A stretch of 64,000 nucleotides of DNA from Trujillonella endophytica (lineage in GTDB: Bacteria > Actinomycetota > Actinomycetes > Mycobacteriales > Geodermatophilaceae): assembly GCF_900110555.1 (NCBI RefSeq), contig NZ_FOEE01000011.1:105146-169145 (forward strand), read 5' to 3'. Numbering within the stretch: position 1 is the first letter of the stretch; every line of letters starts with the position of its first letter. The notes under the pieces were generated by a model, which was not told the origin of the DNA, made no database searches, and saw nothing but the letters and a program-made list of their open reading frames with translations. Of this stretch, positions 24,431-32,897 are shown one piece after another. Position numbers and translations under genes: made by a program.

Positions 24431-25069
24431 TCAGAGCTCGATCGAGTCCCCCGGCGCCAGCCGGCTGTACGGCGTCGGGGTCCCGGGCCCCCGCTCGCCG
24501 AGCAGGCCTCCCACCAGGCCCAGCCCGGTCTCGTTGAGCAGCCCGTCGTGCACCGCGAACGCCTGGTCGGCGTCCACCGCACGCACGTAGTCGATCACTT
24601 CCCACATCTTCGACCAGGGCGCGTGCACCGGCAGCAGCAGCGTGCCGACCGGCTCCCCCGGCACCGTCAAGGCGTCCCCGGGGTGGAAGACGGACCCGCC
24701 CACCAGGAACCCCACGTTGCCCACCCGGGGGATGTCCGGGTGGATGATCTCGTGCAGCTCGCCGTGCACCGTGACGTCGATGCCGGCCACGGTGACCGCG
24801 TCGCCGTCACCCACCACGTGCACCCGGCCCGCCGGGCCGTCCAGCAGGCCGGCCACCGCGCCGTTGGTCCACACCTCGAGCGCCGGGTCGGCCGCCAGCG
24901 CAGCCCGCAGCGGCTCGGGCGCGAAGTGGTCGGGGTGCTCGTGGGTGACGAGCACCGCGGTGGCGCCCCGCAGGACGGCCGGGTCGGTGAAGCCGCCCGG
25001 GTCGAGGACCAGCCGGCGGTCCCCCTCGCTCAGGACGACGCAGGCGTGGCCGTGCTTGGTCAGCTCCAT
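24431..25069 (-). CDS. MBL-fold metal-dependent hydrolase (UPF0173-like)
   Basis: 212-residue metallo-beta-lactamase-fold hydrolase beginning MELTKHGHACVVL. The metal-binding signature is VTHEHPDHF (HxHxDH); further ligands appear as HGELHEIIH, GDALTVPG and LLPVHAPW. Similar proteins include L-ascorbate-6-phosphate lactonase-like enzymes; the substrate is unknown. Start chosen at the ATG immediately before the first beta-strand. Confidence 0.9.
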   Translation of the reverse strand: MELTKHGHACVVLSEGDRRLVLDPGGFTDPAVLRGATAVLVTHEHPDHFAPEPLRAALAADPALEVWTNGAVAGLLDGPAGRVHVVGDGDAVTVAGIDVTVHGELHEIIHPDIPRVGNVGFLVGGSVFHPGDALTVPGEPVGTLLLPVHAPWSKMWEVIDYVRAVDADQAFAVHDGLLNETGLGLVGGLLGERGPGTPTPYSRLAPGDSIEL

Positions 25070-25184
25070 GGCCGCATCCTGCCCCGCCCGGCACGACACC
25101 GCCGGGGGCGGTCGGGTCACCCCGTGGGGTGAGACGGGCGTCGATGGACTGTGCCCGACGCCACCATCGGCCGACCTTGGTGTC

Positions 25185-25409
25185 ATGACCACCGCGATCG
25201 CGCGCACCACCCACGTCGCCGCCCGCAGCCGCGCCCACGGCCCCACGGCCGCCCTCTGGCACGCGGTCGAGGTGCACCGCGACCCCGCCGAGGTCGACGG
25301 CGCCTGCGAGCTGACCCTGTGCGGCTCCCTGGCCCGCGTCACCGTCGAGCAGGCCTGGCCGGTCGCCGAGCGCGACGTCTGCGTCTCCTGCGTCGTCCTG
25401 TCCTCCTGA
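25185..25409 (+). CDS. Small conserved-looking Cys protein, function unknown
   Basis: 74 residues, not recognised. It contains CELTLCG and, near the C-terminus, CVSC, a spacing that could hold one zinc ion (C-x4-C plus C-x2-C). It is otherwise rich in Ala, Thr and His with strict GC-rich third positions, supporting coding. It lies alone between the MBL-fold and enoyl-CoA hydratase genes, both on the other strand. ATG 25185; no clear Shine-Dalgarno. Confidence 0.6.
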   Translation: MTTAIARTTHVAARSRAHGPTAALWHAVEVHRDPAEVDGACELTLCGSLARVTVEQAWPVAERDVCVSCVVLSS

Positions 25410-25499
25410 TGACCGACCCCGGTGCCCCCCGCCGCCCGCGAGCTCGCGGCGGGCCCCTGCACCGGGGCCGTCCCCACAGGTCTTCGTGCCTCCTGGGCC

Positions 25500-26276
25500 C
25501 TACCGGCCGGTGAAGACCGCCGGCCGCTTGGCGAGGAAGGCCTCGACCGCCTCCAGGTGGTCCGCGCTGGTGCCCAGCGGGCTCTGCAGCCGCGCCTCCA
25601 GCGCCAGCGTCTCCTCCAGCGAGTCGGTGGCCGCGGTGGCCAGCACCGTCTTCACCGCGCGGTAGGCAGCGGTCGGCCCGCCGGCCAGCCGCACCGCCAG
25701 CCCGCGAGCCTCCTCGACCACCTGCTCGGCGGGCACGACGCGGTGCACCAAGCCCCACTGCTCGGCGGTCTCGGCCGGGAAGGGCTCGGGCAGCAGCAGC
25801 AGCTGGGCGGCCCGCGAGCCCCCGACGCAGTGGACCAGCCGCGACGCCAGCGCGGAGTCGCTGGACAGCCCGATGCCGGTGAACGCCGTCGTGAACTTGG
25901 CGCCCGCGGCGGCCACCCGGATGTCGCCCGACAGCGCGATCCCCAGCCCGGCTCCGGCGCACGCGCCGTTCATGCCCACCACGACCGGCACCCGCAGCCC
26001 CGACAGGGCCAGGACCAGCGGGTTGTACTCCTCCTCGACGATCCGCAGCGACGTCGCGGCGTTGCCGCGCAGCGACTCCACGTGCTCGGCGAGGTCCTGG
26101 CCGACGCAGAAGGCCCGGCCGGACCCGGTGAGCAGCACCGCCCGGACCGACTCGTCGGCGGCCACCTCGGTGACGACGCCCAGCAGCTCCCGGCGCAGGG
26201 CGGAGGTCAGCCCGGGCCGCAGGAGGGTGATCGTCGCGACGCCGTCCGCGTCCTGCCGCGACACCGTGTCCGCCAT
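25500..26276 (-). CDS. Enoyl-CoA hydratase/isomerase family protein
   Basis: 258-residue crotonase-fold enzyme. Oxyanion-hole elements are GSGRAFCVGQDLAEH and MNGACAGAGLGIALSGD; the GLVHRVVPAEQ segment and a C-terminal LEAVEAFLAKRPAVFTGR tail are typical, the latter resembling PaaG/EchA types. It hydrates or isomerises enoyl-CoA thioesters. Encoded downstream of an acyl-CoA ligase in the same direction, with structured spacer DNA between, so likely part of the same degradation unit. Confidence 0.92.
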   Translation of the reverse strand: MADTVSRQDADGVATITLLRPGLTSALRRELLGVVTEVAADESVRAVLLTGSGRAFCVGQDLAEHVESLRGNAATSLRIVEEEYNPLVLALSGLRVPVVVGMNGACAGAGLGIALSGDIRVAAAGAKFTTAFTGIGLSSDSALASRLVHCVGGSRAAQLLLLPEPFPAETAEQWGLVHRVVPAEQVVEEARGLAVRLAGGPTAAYRAVKTVLATAATDSLEETLALEARLQSPLGTSADHLEAVEAFLAKRPAVFTGR

Positions 26277-26356
26277 CGTCGTCCGCCTTCCGCGTTGGAC
26301 CGCGCCCGCCGCGGTCCGGCCGACACCCTGCCACGCCCCCGGTGCGGGCCCGACGC

Positions 26357-26418
26357 CGTCCTCCCTCACCGCAGCGCGTCCTCCCCCACCGCAGACCGTG
26401 AGGGAGGACGCTGCGGGA
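26357..26418. repeat. Overlapping inverted repeats between ligase and hydratase genes
   Basis: CGTCCTCCCTCAC (26357-26369) pairs perfectly with GTGAGGGAGGACG (26398-26410). The latter, extended to CTGCGG, can instead pair with CCGCAGCGCGTCCTCCCCC (about 26369-26387) with a two-base bulge. The two hairpins share an arm and exclude each other. The region follows the ligase stop at 26419 on the minus strand and precedes the hydratase start at 26276, so it could act as terminator or attenuator. Confidence 0.65.
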
Positions 26419-28074
26419 TCAGGGGACCTGATCCCGGAGTTCCCGGCGGAGGATCTTGCCGGTCACCGTCTTGGGCAGCTCGTCGATGATCTCGACCTGC
26501 CGCGGGTACTTGTAGGCGGCCATCCGCTCCTTGCAGTGCGCGATGAGCTCCTCCGGGGTCACCTCCGTGCCGGCCCGCAGGCTGACGTAGGCCTTCACGG
26601 TCTCGCCCCGCTTGGCGTCCGGGACGCCGACGACTGCGGCCTCCCGTACCGCCGGGTGCTCGGCCAGCACGTCCTCGACCTCCCGCGGCCAGACCTTGTA
26701 GCCCGACGCGTTGATCATGTCCTTCTTGCGGTCGACGATGTACACCCAGCCGTCCGGGTCCATGAAGCCGACGTCCCCGCTGCGCAGCGCCCCACCGGGG
26801 AGGTTGGCGGCGGTCTCCTCCGGCTTGCCCCAGTAGCCGGCCACGACCTGCGGGCCCTCGGCGACGATCTCGCCCACCTCGCCCAGCGGCAGGTCCTGCC
26901 CGTCGTCGTCCTGGATGCGGACGACGGTGTTGGGCGTCGGCGTGCCCACCGACAGCGCCCCGGAGGTCGGGTCCACCGGCGACGGCGAGCCGAACGGGGT
27001 CAGCGTCATCGGCGACGTCGTCTCGGTGAGCCCGTAGGCGACGTGCACCTGGATGCCCGTCGCGTCCCGGAACGCCTTCTCCGCGGTGGGGGAGATCGCG
27101 GCGCCCCCGGAGTAGACCGAGGTGAACGAGGAGAAATGGTCGCGGGTGAAGCCCGGTGCGTCCAGCAGGGCGTTGAGCGCGGTGATCGCCCCGATGGTGA
27201 ACGTCGGCCGGTGTTCCAGGAGGGCGTCGAGCACCACCTGCGGCTCGAACCGGTAGGCGAGCACGAGCGGCGCCGGCACGAGCAGGCTCACGGCGATGTG
27301 CCCGATCAGCCCGGTGATGTGGAACAGCGGAGCGACGCCGAAGATCGGCCCGTCCCGTCCGGCGTGCACCCAGTCCCGGTAGGCCTGCGCCGTGAACACG
27401 ACGTTCCGGTGCGTGTTCATCGCGCCCTTGGGCACGCCGGTGGTGCCCGAGGTGTACGTCAGGAACGCCACGTCGTCCGGCCCCAGGTCGACGGGCGGCG
27501 GGAACTGCCCGCGGTACCGGCCGGCGAACTCCAGCAGGTCCTCGGTCCCCTCGTGCCGCTGCCGCACGGTGCCGGCGAACAGCCGCTCGTCGTCGCGGGT
27601 CTGGAAGTCCAGCTCGCTGGTGGTCAGGACGAGCCGGACGTCGGTGTCCGGCACCACCTCGCGGGCCACGTCGCCGTACAGCGACTCCAGGGAGAGCAGG
27701 ACCGTCGCGCCGGAGTCCTTCAGCAGGTACGACAGCTCCCGCGTCCGGCTCATCGGGTTGATCGACACCATGACGCCGCCGGCCTTCCAGGTGGCCACCA
27801 TCGCGATGACGAACTGGGGCACGTTCTGCACGTAGACGGCGAGGCGGTCCCCGGCCGAGAAGCCCGACGCCAGCAGGCCGACGGCGAGGGCGTCGCTGAG
27901 CTCGTCGAGCTCCCGCCGGGAGACGCTGCCGTCGAAGTACTGCAGGGCGACGCCGTCGGGGTCGCGCTCGACGCCGGCGCGGAACATGGCCAGCGCGTCC
28001 GGGAACTCGATCTCGTAGTCGGCCGGCTGGTCGCCGTAGCGGCCCAGCCAGGGGCGGTCGTCGTAGGCGCTCAC
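26419..28074 (-). CDS. AMP-binding acyl-CoA ligase (long-chain fatty-acid/aryl-CoA type)
   Basis: 551-residue adenylate-forming enzyme that activates a carboxylic acid to its CoA thioester. Core motifs: P-loop LTYTSGTTGVPKGAM, substrate/AMP region VYSGGAAISPTAE and VAYGLTETTSPMTL, hinge GDVGFMDPDGWVYIVDRKKD, and the catalytic Lys in PKTVTGKILRREL near the C-terminus. GTG start at 28074, seven bases after the cyclase-family gene stop, so the two are co-transcribed. The acid substrate cannot be read from sequence; pairing with a hydrolase and a crotonase suggests a catabolic route. Confidence 0.93.
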   Translation of the reverse strand: MSAYDDRPWLGRYGDQPADYEIEFPDALAMFRAGVERDPDGVALQYFDGSVSRRELDELSDALAVGLLASGFSAGDRLAVYVQNVPQFVIAMVATWKAGGVMVSINPMSRTRELSYLLKDSGATVLLSLESLYGDVAREVVPDTDVRLVLTTSELDFQTRDDERLFAGTVRQRHEGTEDLLEFAGRYRGQFPPPVDLGPDDVAFLTYTSGTTGVPKGAMNTHRNVVFTAQAYRDWVHAGRDGPIFGVAPLFHITGLIGHIAVSLLVPAPLVLAYRFEPQVVLDALLEHRPTFTIGAITALNALLDAPGFTRDHFSSFTSVYSGGAAISPTAEKAFRDATGIQVHVAYGLTETTSPMTLTPFGSPSPVDPTSGALSVGTPTPNTVVRIQDDDGQDLPLGEVGEIVAEGPQVVAGYWGKPEETAANLPGGALRSGDVGFMDPDGWVYIVDRKKDMINASGYKVWPREVEDVLAEHPAVREAAVVGVPDAKRGETVKAYVSLRAGTEVTPEELIAHCKERMAAYKYPRQVEIIDELPKTVTGKILRRELRDQVP

Positions 28075-28081
28075 GCCGGGC

Positions 28082-29035
28082 CTACTTGATGGCCAGGGGG
28101 TTGGCCGGCGACCCGGCGGCCAGGTGGATCTTCAGCGGCGCGGCGGCCCACAGGAACGTGTACTGGCCGTCCTCGGCGCAGTCGGCGGCCAGCTCCTCCA
28201 GGTCGCAGATCTCGGTCAGCGCGATGCCGAGGTTGCGCATCAGCGCGCAGTGCAGGGGCAGGGCGGTGCCGTTGTTGGGGTCGTAGGTGACCTCGTTGGC
28301 GATCGTGTCGGTGGCCAGGTTGGGGATCTCCATGTCCTGGAACCAGCGCACCAGCTCCGGGCTGTAGACCAGGCCGGGCTCGTTGAAGCCCTCGTAGAAC
28401 GCGTCGCCCTGCTCGTGGAACAGCTGCAGGAAGTTGGTCCGGACGACGAGGACGTCGCAATTCTCGATGGTCACGCCCTGCGCCTGCGCGCAGGCCACGA
28501 GGTCCTCGTGGGTGAACGTCTCGCCCTTGTCCAGCGTCGGCTTCCCGCGGAAGCGGGCCATGTCCAGCAGGATGCCGCGCCCCACCACGCCGCGCCGCGC
28601 GATCGGCTCGACGCTGGCGCGGTCCATGCCGCCGACGGTGGTGCGGGCGTCGTAGCCGTTCCAGATCTTGCCGCCGTACCAGACGTGGCCGAGGGCGTCG
28701 TACTGCGTGGAGCCCTGGAGGTAGGCGTTGATCTTGTCGTCGGCGTAGTGCAGGCCGCCGGGGAACTGCGGGGCCCCGTCGGCGTCCCAGCTCGACTCGT
28801 CGAGCACCTGGGTCCGCTCGGCCGGGGTCCGTCCGGGCCACACCGGGTCGCCCTTCGGATCGCCGATCAGTCGCTGCAGGGGGAACACCTTCCCCTGCCG
28901 GACGTGCCGGATCCCGCGGAGCACCTCGTCGGGCGTGAGGTAGTTCAGGGAGCCGACCTCGTCGTCCTCGCCCCACTTCCCCCAGTTGGTGGGGGCATCG
29001 GCCAGGACCTCGGTCATGTCGGGCGCGTCGGGCAC
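28082..29035 (-). CDS. Cyclase-family (kynurenine formamidase-like) metal hydrolase
   Basis: 317 residues of the long cyclase/formamidase family. In place of the HxGTHxDxPxH motif of short members it has STQYDALGHVWYGGK, as in the roughly 300-residue bacterial branch. NWGKWGEDDEVGSLNYLTP at the start and LHCALMRNLGIALTEICDLE near the end are also typical. Probable metal-dependent hydrolysis of a cyclic or amide substrate. GTG 29035 is preferred for the GAGGAG site six bases upstream. First gene of the ligase-hydratase group. Confidence 0.87.
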   Translation of the reverse strand: MPDAPDMTEVLADAPTNWGKWGEDDEVGSLNYLTPDEVLRGIRHVRQGKVFPLQRLIGDPKGDPVWPGRTPAERTQVLDESSWDADGAPQFPGGLHYADDKINAYLQGSTQYDALGHVWYGGKIWNGYDARTTVGGMDRASVEPIARRGVVGRGILLDMARFRGKPTLDKGETFTHEDLVACAQAQGVTIENCDVLVVRTNFLQLFHEQGDAFYEGFNEPGLVYSPELVRWFQDMEIPNLATDTIANEVTYDPNNGTALPLHCALMRNLGIALTEICDLEELAADCAEDGQYTFLWAAAPLKIHLAAGSPANPLAIK

Positions 29036-29181
29036 GTCGGTCTCCTCGTCGTCGAGGGAACAGGATGTGCTCACCGTCACAGTGGGCGCCCGGCTCGGCA
29101 AGTGGCCCGGTCCCCGGGTCCGCATCGCAGCCCCGCGTGAGTCGATCGTGCGACAGCCGGTCGGCCGCCACCGATCGTGAG

Positions 29182-29198
29182 TAAGGTGTGCCTGCCCT
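29182..29198 (+). promoter_or_regulatory. DtxR/IdeR-like iron box over efeU promoter
   Basis: TAAGGTGTGCCTGCCCT matches the actinobacterial iron-box pattern TTAGGTTAGCCTAACCT at 12 of 17 positions, keeping AGGT, GCCT and CCT. The first six bases are also a good -10 hexamer (TAAGGT), so repressor binding would cover the promoter. It lies 47 bases upstream of efeU, an expected iron-regulated target. Confidence 0.6.
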
Positions 29199-29244
29199 CA
29201 GCCGGTCGGTAGGGCGCACCCTGATCGACGCGGACGGACTCTCC

Positions 29245-30228
29245 ATGGACCAGGCGTTCCTCGCCAGCTTCCTGATCGGCCTCCGGGAGGGCCTGGAGGC
29301 CACCCTGGTCGTCAGCATCCTGGTCGCGTACCTGGTCAAGGCCGGCCGGCGCCGCCAGCTGCTGCCCCTGTGGGCCGGCGTCGCCGCCGCCGTCGCCCTC
29401 TCCGTGGTGTTCGGCGCCCTGCTGACCTACACCGAGACGAGCCTGCTGGCCGACTACCGGTCCCGGGAGCTGTTCGAGGCCATCGCCTCGGTCCTGGCCG
29501 TCGTCCTGGTCACCTGGATGATCTTCTGGATGCGCCGCACCGCCCGGAAGCTGAAGGGCGAGCTCACCGGCCGGCTGGAGACCGCCCTGGGCCTGGGCGC
29601 CCTCGCCGTCGCCGGGGTCGCGTTCCTGTCGGTGGTCCGGGAGGGCCTGGAGACGACGCTGCTGTTCTACGCGGCCGCCCAGAGCGCCGACACGAACACC
29701 GAGCCGCTGATCGCGATCTCCGCCGGCGTGGCCACCGCCGTCGTCATCGGCGTCGGCCTCTACGCCGGGGCCATCCGGGTGAACCTGTCGAGGTTCTTCA
29801 CCGTCAGCGGCGTGCTGCTGGTCTTCGTCGCGGCCGGGATCCTGAAGTACGGCGTGCACGACTTCCAGGAGGCCGACGTCCTGCCCGGCCTGAACGACCA
29901 CGCGTTCGACATCTCCGGCGTTCTGGACCCCAACTCCTGGTACGGCGCGGCGATCGCCGGGATGTTCAACATCACCGCGACGCCCACCGTGCTCGAGATG
30001 GTCGCCTACCTGGCCTACCTCGTGCCCGTGCTCGCGCTCTTCCTCTGGCCGGCCCGCCCGCCGGCCGGCCCCGCCGCCCGCACGACCCCCGGCCCCGCCG
30101 TCCGCACGACACCGGGTGCCCCGGCGCCCGCTGCCGCGCCCGAGCCGGTCGGCGCCGCCCACCAGACCCCCGGCGCCCAGCCGGATCCCACCACCCAGTC
30201 GGAGAGCCCCCGAGATGTCCGTGCGTGA
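29245..30228 (+). CDS. efeU: EfeU, FTR1-family iron permease
   Basis: 327-residue inner-membrane iron channel of the EfeUOB ferrous/ferric uptake system. Both REGLE iron-binding motifs are present, REGLEATLVVSI near the N-terminus and REGLETTLLFY in the middle, among seven hydrophobic helices. A Pro/Ala/Thr-rich tail follows the last helix. ATG 29245 is chosen because the first helix begins directly after it; an upstream GTG 29188 lies inside the promoter/iron box. It overlaps efeO by 14 bases. Confidence 0.94.
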   Translation: MDQAFLASFLIGLREGLEATLVVSILVAYLVKAGRRRQLLPLWAGVAAAVALSVVFGALLTYTETSLLADYRSRELFEAIASVLAVVLVTWMIFWMRRTARKLKGELTGRLETALGLGALAVAGVAFLSVVREGLETTLLFYAAAQSADTNTEPLIAISAGVATAVVIGVGLYAGAIRVNLSRFFTVSGVLLVFVAAGILKYGVHDFQEADVLPGLNDHAFDISGVLDPNSWYGAAIAGMFNITATPTVLEMVAYLAYLVPVLALFLWPARPPAGPAARTTPGPAVRTTPGAPAPAAAPEPVGAAHQTPGAQPDPTTQSESPRDVRA

Positions 30229-31369
30229 CCGTGCCCGCCTTCCCCTCCTCGCCGTCGGCGTCCTCACCGCGCTGACCGCGGCCGCCTGCTCCTCCGACGA
30301 CGGCGGCGACTCCGGCGGCGCCTCCGGTGGCGCGTCGGACACCATCGCGGTGGCCGCCTCCGACGACGCCTGCGAGGTCGACGTCGCCGAGCTGTCGGCG
30401 GGCACGCACGAGTTCGAGATCACCAACGGGGGCTCGCAGGTCACCGAGTTCTACGTCTACGCCGAGGGCGACCGGGTGATGGGCGAGGTGGAGAACATCG
30501 CGCCCGGCCTGACCCGCCCGCTGCTGGTGGAGCTGCCCGCGGGTGACTACGAGACCGCGTGCAAGCCGGGCATGGTCGGCGACGGCATCCGCGCCGACCT
30601 CACCGTCACCGGCGAGGTCGCGCAGCTGGACGAGGACGAGACCCTCGCCCAGGCCGGCGCGGACTACCAGCGCTACGTGCGGAGCCAGACGGGTGCGCTG
30701 CTGGAGCGGACGACGGCGTTCGTCGACGCCGTGAAGGCCGGCGACATCGAGGGCGCCAAGGCGCTGTTCCCGGTCGCGCGCACCTACTGGGAGCGCATCG
30801 AGCCCGTCGCCGAGATCTTCGGTGACCTCGACCCGCTGATCGACGGCCGCGAGGGCGACCAGGAGGAGGGCCAGGACTTCACCGGCTTCCACCGGATCGA
30901 GCAGGCGCTGTGGGTGGCCGGCGACGTCTCCGACATGGGCCCCTACGCCGACCAGCTGCTGGCGGACGTGAACGAGATCGTCGAGCTGGCGAACGAGGAG
31001 ACGCTCGACCCGCTGCAGCTGGCCAACGGCGCGAAGGCCCTGCTCGACGAGATCGCCACCGGCAAGATCACCGGCGAGGAGGACCGCTACTCGCACACCG
31101 ACCTGTGGGACTTCGCGGCCAACCTCGAGGGCTCCGAGGCCGCCGTCCAGGCGCTGCGGCCGTTCCTGGAGGAGGCCGAGCCCGACCTGGTCGCCGAGAT
31201 CGACGAGCGCTTCGCCGCCGCCGAGGCGGAGCTGGAGCAGTACCGGTCGGGCGACGGGTGGACGCTGCACGACCAGCTCACCGAGGACCAGCTGCAGGGC
31301 CTGAGCGACAGCATCACCGCCCTGTCGGAGTCCGTGGGCCAGGTCGCCTCCGTCGTCGCCGACCGCTGA
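30215..31369 (+). CDS. efeO: EfeO, periplasmic/lipoprotein iron-binding component
   Basis: 384 residues. Lipoprotein signal with basic start, hydrophobic core and lipobox LTAAAC followed by a Ser/Gly/Asp-rich tether. The N-terminal cupredoxin-like domain (about 45-130) keeps metal-site type residues (CEVDVAEL, ETACKPGM). The C-terminal peptidase-M75 (imelysin-like) domain carries HxxE as GFHRIEQALW. It captures iron and passes it to EfeU. It shares bases with efeU upstream and efeB downstream, so the operon is tightly coupled. Confidence 0.94.
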   Translation: MSVRDRARLPLLAVGVLTALTAAACSSDDGGDSGGASGGASDTIAVAASDDACEVDVAELSAGTHEFEITNGGSQVTEFYVYAEGDRVMGEVENIAPGLTRPLLVELPAGDYETACKPGMVGDGIRADLTVTGEVAQLDEDETLAQAGADYQRYVRSQTGALLERTTAFVDAVKAGDIEGAKALFPVARTYWERIEPVAEIFGDLDPLIDGREGDQEEGQDFTGFHRIEQALWVAGDVSDMGPYADQLLADVNEIVELANEETLDPLQLANGAKALLDEIATGKITGEEDRYSHTDLWDFAANLEGSEAAVQALRPFLEEAEPDLVAEIDERFAAAEAELEQYRSGDGWTLHDQLTEDQLQGLSDSITALSESVGQVASVVADR

Positions 31370-32751
31370 TGGACGGCCCCGTCCCCCCGCACCCCTCGCA
31401 GGCTCGGGGCGAGCCTCCGGACGGAGCCGAGCCGAGGCGTCACCCGACCGGGTCGAACGAGCAGCCGGCGGCGGGGTTCTCCCGCCGGCGGCTGCTCGGC
31501 GCCCTCGGCATCGGCACGGCGGGTGTGCTGGCCGGCGGGGCGGCCGGGGGCGCGCTGGGCCGGGCCACCGCCGACCCCGCGCCCGCCGGCGCTCCCGCGG
31601 CGGCCACGGACCCGGTGCCCTTCACCGGCGAGCACCAGGCCGGGATCGTCACCCCCGCGCAGGACCGCCTGCACTTCGTCGCGCTCGACGTCACCACCGA
31701 CAGCCGCGACGAGCTGATCCAGCTCCTGCGCGACTGGACCGCGGCCGCCCGCCGGATGACCGCAGGGCAGGACGCGGGCCCGGGCGGAGCGGTCCCCGAC
31801 GGCGCCTACGACGTCCCCCAGGACACGGGCGAGGCGATCGGGCTCCCGCCGGCCGGACTGACGATCACCGTGGGCTTCGGGCCGACGCTGTTCACGAGCG
31901 CCGACGGCGTCGACCGGTTCGGGCTGGCCGCGCGCCGGCCGGGCCCGCTCGTCGAGCTGCCCGCGTTCCCGGGCGACCAGATCGACCCGGCGATCAGCGG
32001 CGGCGACCTGTGCATCCAGGCCTGCGCCAACGACCCGCAGGTGGCGGTGCACGCCATCCGCAACCTCGTCCGGCTCGGCGCCGGGGTGGTGAGCGTCCGC
32101 TGGTCGCAGCTGGGCTTCGGGCGGACGTCGTCCACCAGCACCGGCCAGGCGACCCCGCGCAACCTGTTCGGGTTCAAGGACGGCACCGACAACCTCAAGG
32201 CGGAGAACGCCAGCACGCTGGAGCGGTTCGTCTGGGTGGGCGACGAGGACGCCGAGGGGGGCCGGGCCGCCTGGCTGCGCGGCGGCAGCTACCTGGTCGC
32301 CCGGCGGATCCGGATGCTCATCGAGCCGTGGGACTCCTCCACGCTGAACGAGCAGGAGGCCACGATCGGCCGGGCGAAGGGCAGCGGCGCGCCGCTGGGG
32401 CAGCGCGAGGAGTTCGACCCCGTCGACTTCACCGCCCGCGTCGACGGCGAGTTCGCCATCCCCGAGACCAGCCACGTCTTCCTCGCCCACCCGACCAACG
32501 CGGGGACGGCGATCCTGCGCCGCGGCTACAGCTTCGTCGACGGCACCGACGGGCTGGGGCGGCTGGACGCCGGCCTGTTCTTCATCGCGTTCCAGCGCGA
32601 CCCGGCGACCGGGTTCGTGCAGGTCCAGCGGAACCTGCGGACCGACGCGATGAACGAGTACGTCCGGCACACCTCCTCGGCGGTCTTCGCCTGCCCGCCC
32701 GGGGTGCGCGACGACGCCGACTGGTGGGGACGCGCCCTGTTCGAGGGCTGA
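31369..32751 (+). CDS. efeB: EfeB, Tat-exported Dyp-type heme peroxidase
   Basis: 460 residues. A Tat signal SRRRLLGALGIGTAG begins near residue 38 after an unusual long Pro-rich leader. The DyP peroxidase fold carries the GxxDG motif as NLFGFKDGTDNL and the probable heme-ligand His in ETSHVFLAHPTN. EfeB is exported folded with heme and oxidises ferrous iron or releases iron for EfeO/EfeU. ATG shares one base with the efeO stop (TGATG). Confidence 0.94.
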   Translation: MDGPVPPHPSQARGEPPDGAEPRRHPTGSNEQPAAGFSRRRLLGALGIGTAGVLAGGAAGGALGRATADPAPAGAPAAATDPVPFTGEHQAGIVTPAQDRLHFVALDVTTDSRDELIQLLRDWTAAARRMTAGQDAGPGGAVPDGAYDVPQDTGEAIGLPPAGLTITVGFGPTLFTSADGVDRFGLAARRPGPLVELPAFPGDQIDPAISGGDLCIQACANDPQVAVHAIRNLVRLGAGVVSVRWSQLGFGRTSSTSTGQATPRNLFGFKDGTDNLKAENASTLERFVWVGDEDAEGGRAAWLRGGSYLVARRIRMLIEPWDSSTLNEQEATIGRAKGSGAPLGQREEFDPVDFTARVDGEFAIPETSHVFLAHPTNAGTAILRRGYSFVDGTDGLGRLDAGLFFIAFQRDPATGFVQVQRNLRTDAMNEYVRHTSSAVFACPPGVRDDADWWGRALFEG

Positions 32752-32897
32752 GCACCGCCACGCCGGTGAGACCCGCGACACCCGTATCGCCGCGGGCCCG
32801 CGCCTGGGAGGATGTCCCCGGGACGGGCGGCAGGACACCGGGGTACCGGGCACGGCGCCGCTCGATCCTGCACGGGCACGGGGCAAGGGGGACCACG

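Noticed and set aside
30215..32751. EfeB as a stand-alone dye-decolorising peroxidase
   Set aside because: It is coupled to efeU and efeO and has a Tat signal, so the iron-uptake role is the simpler reading.
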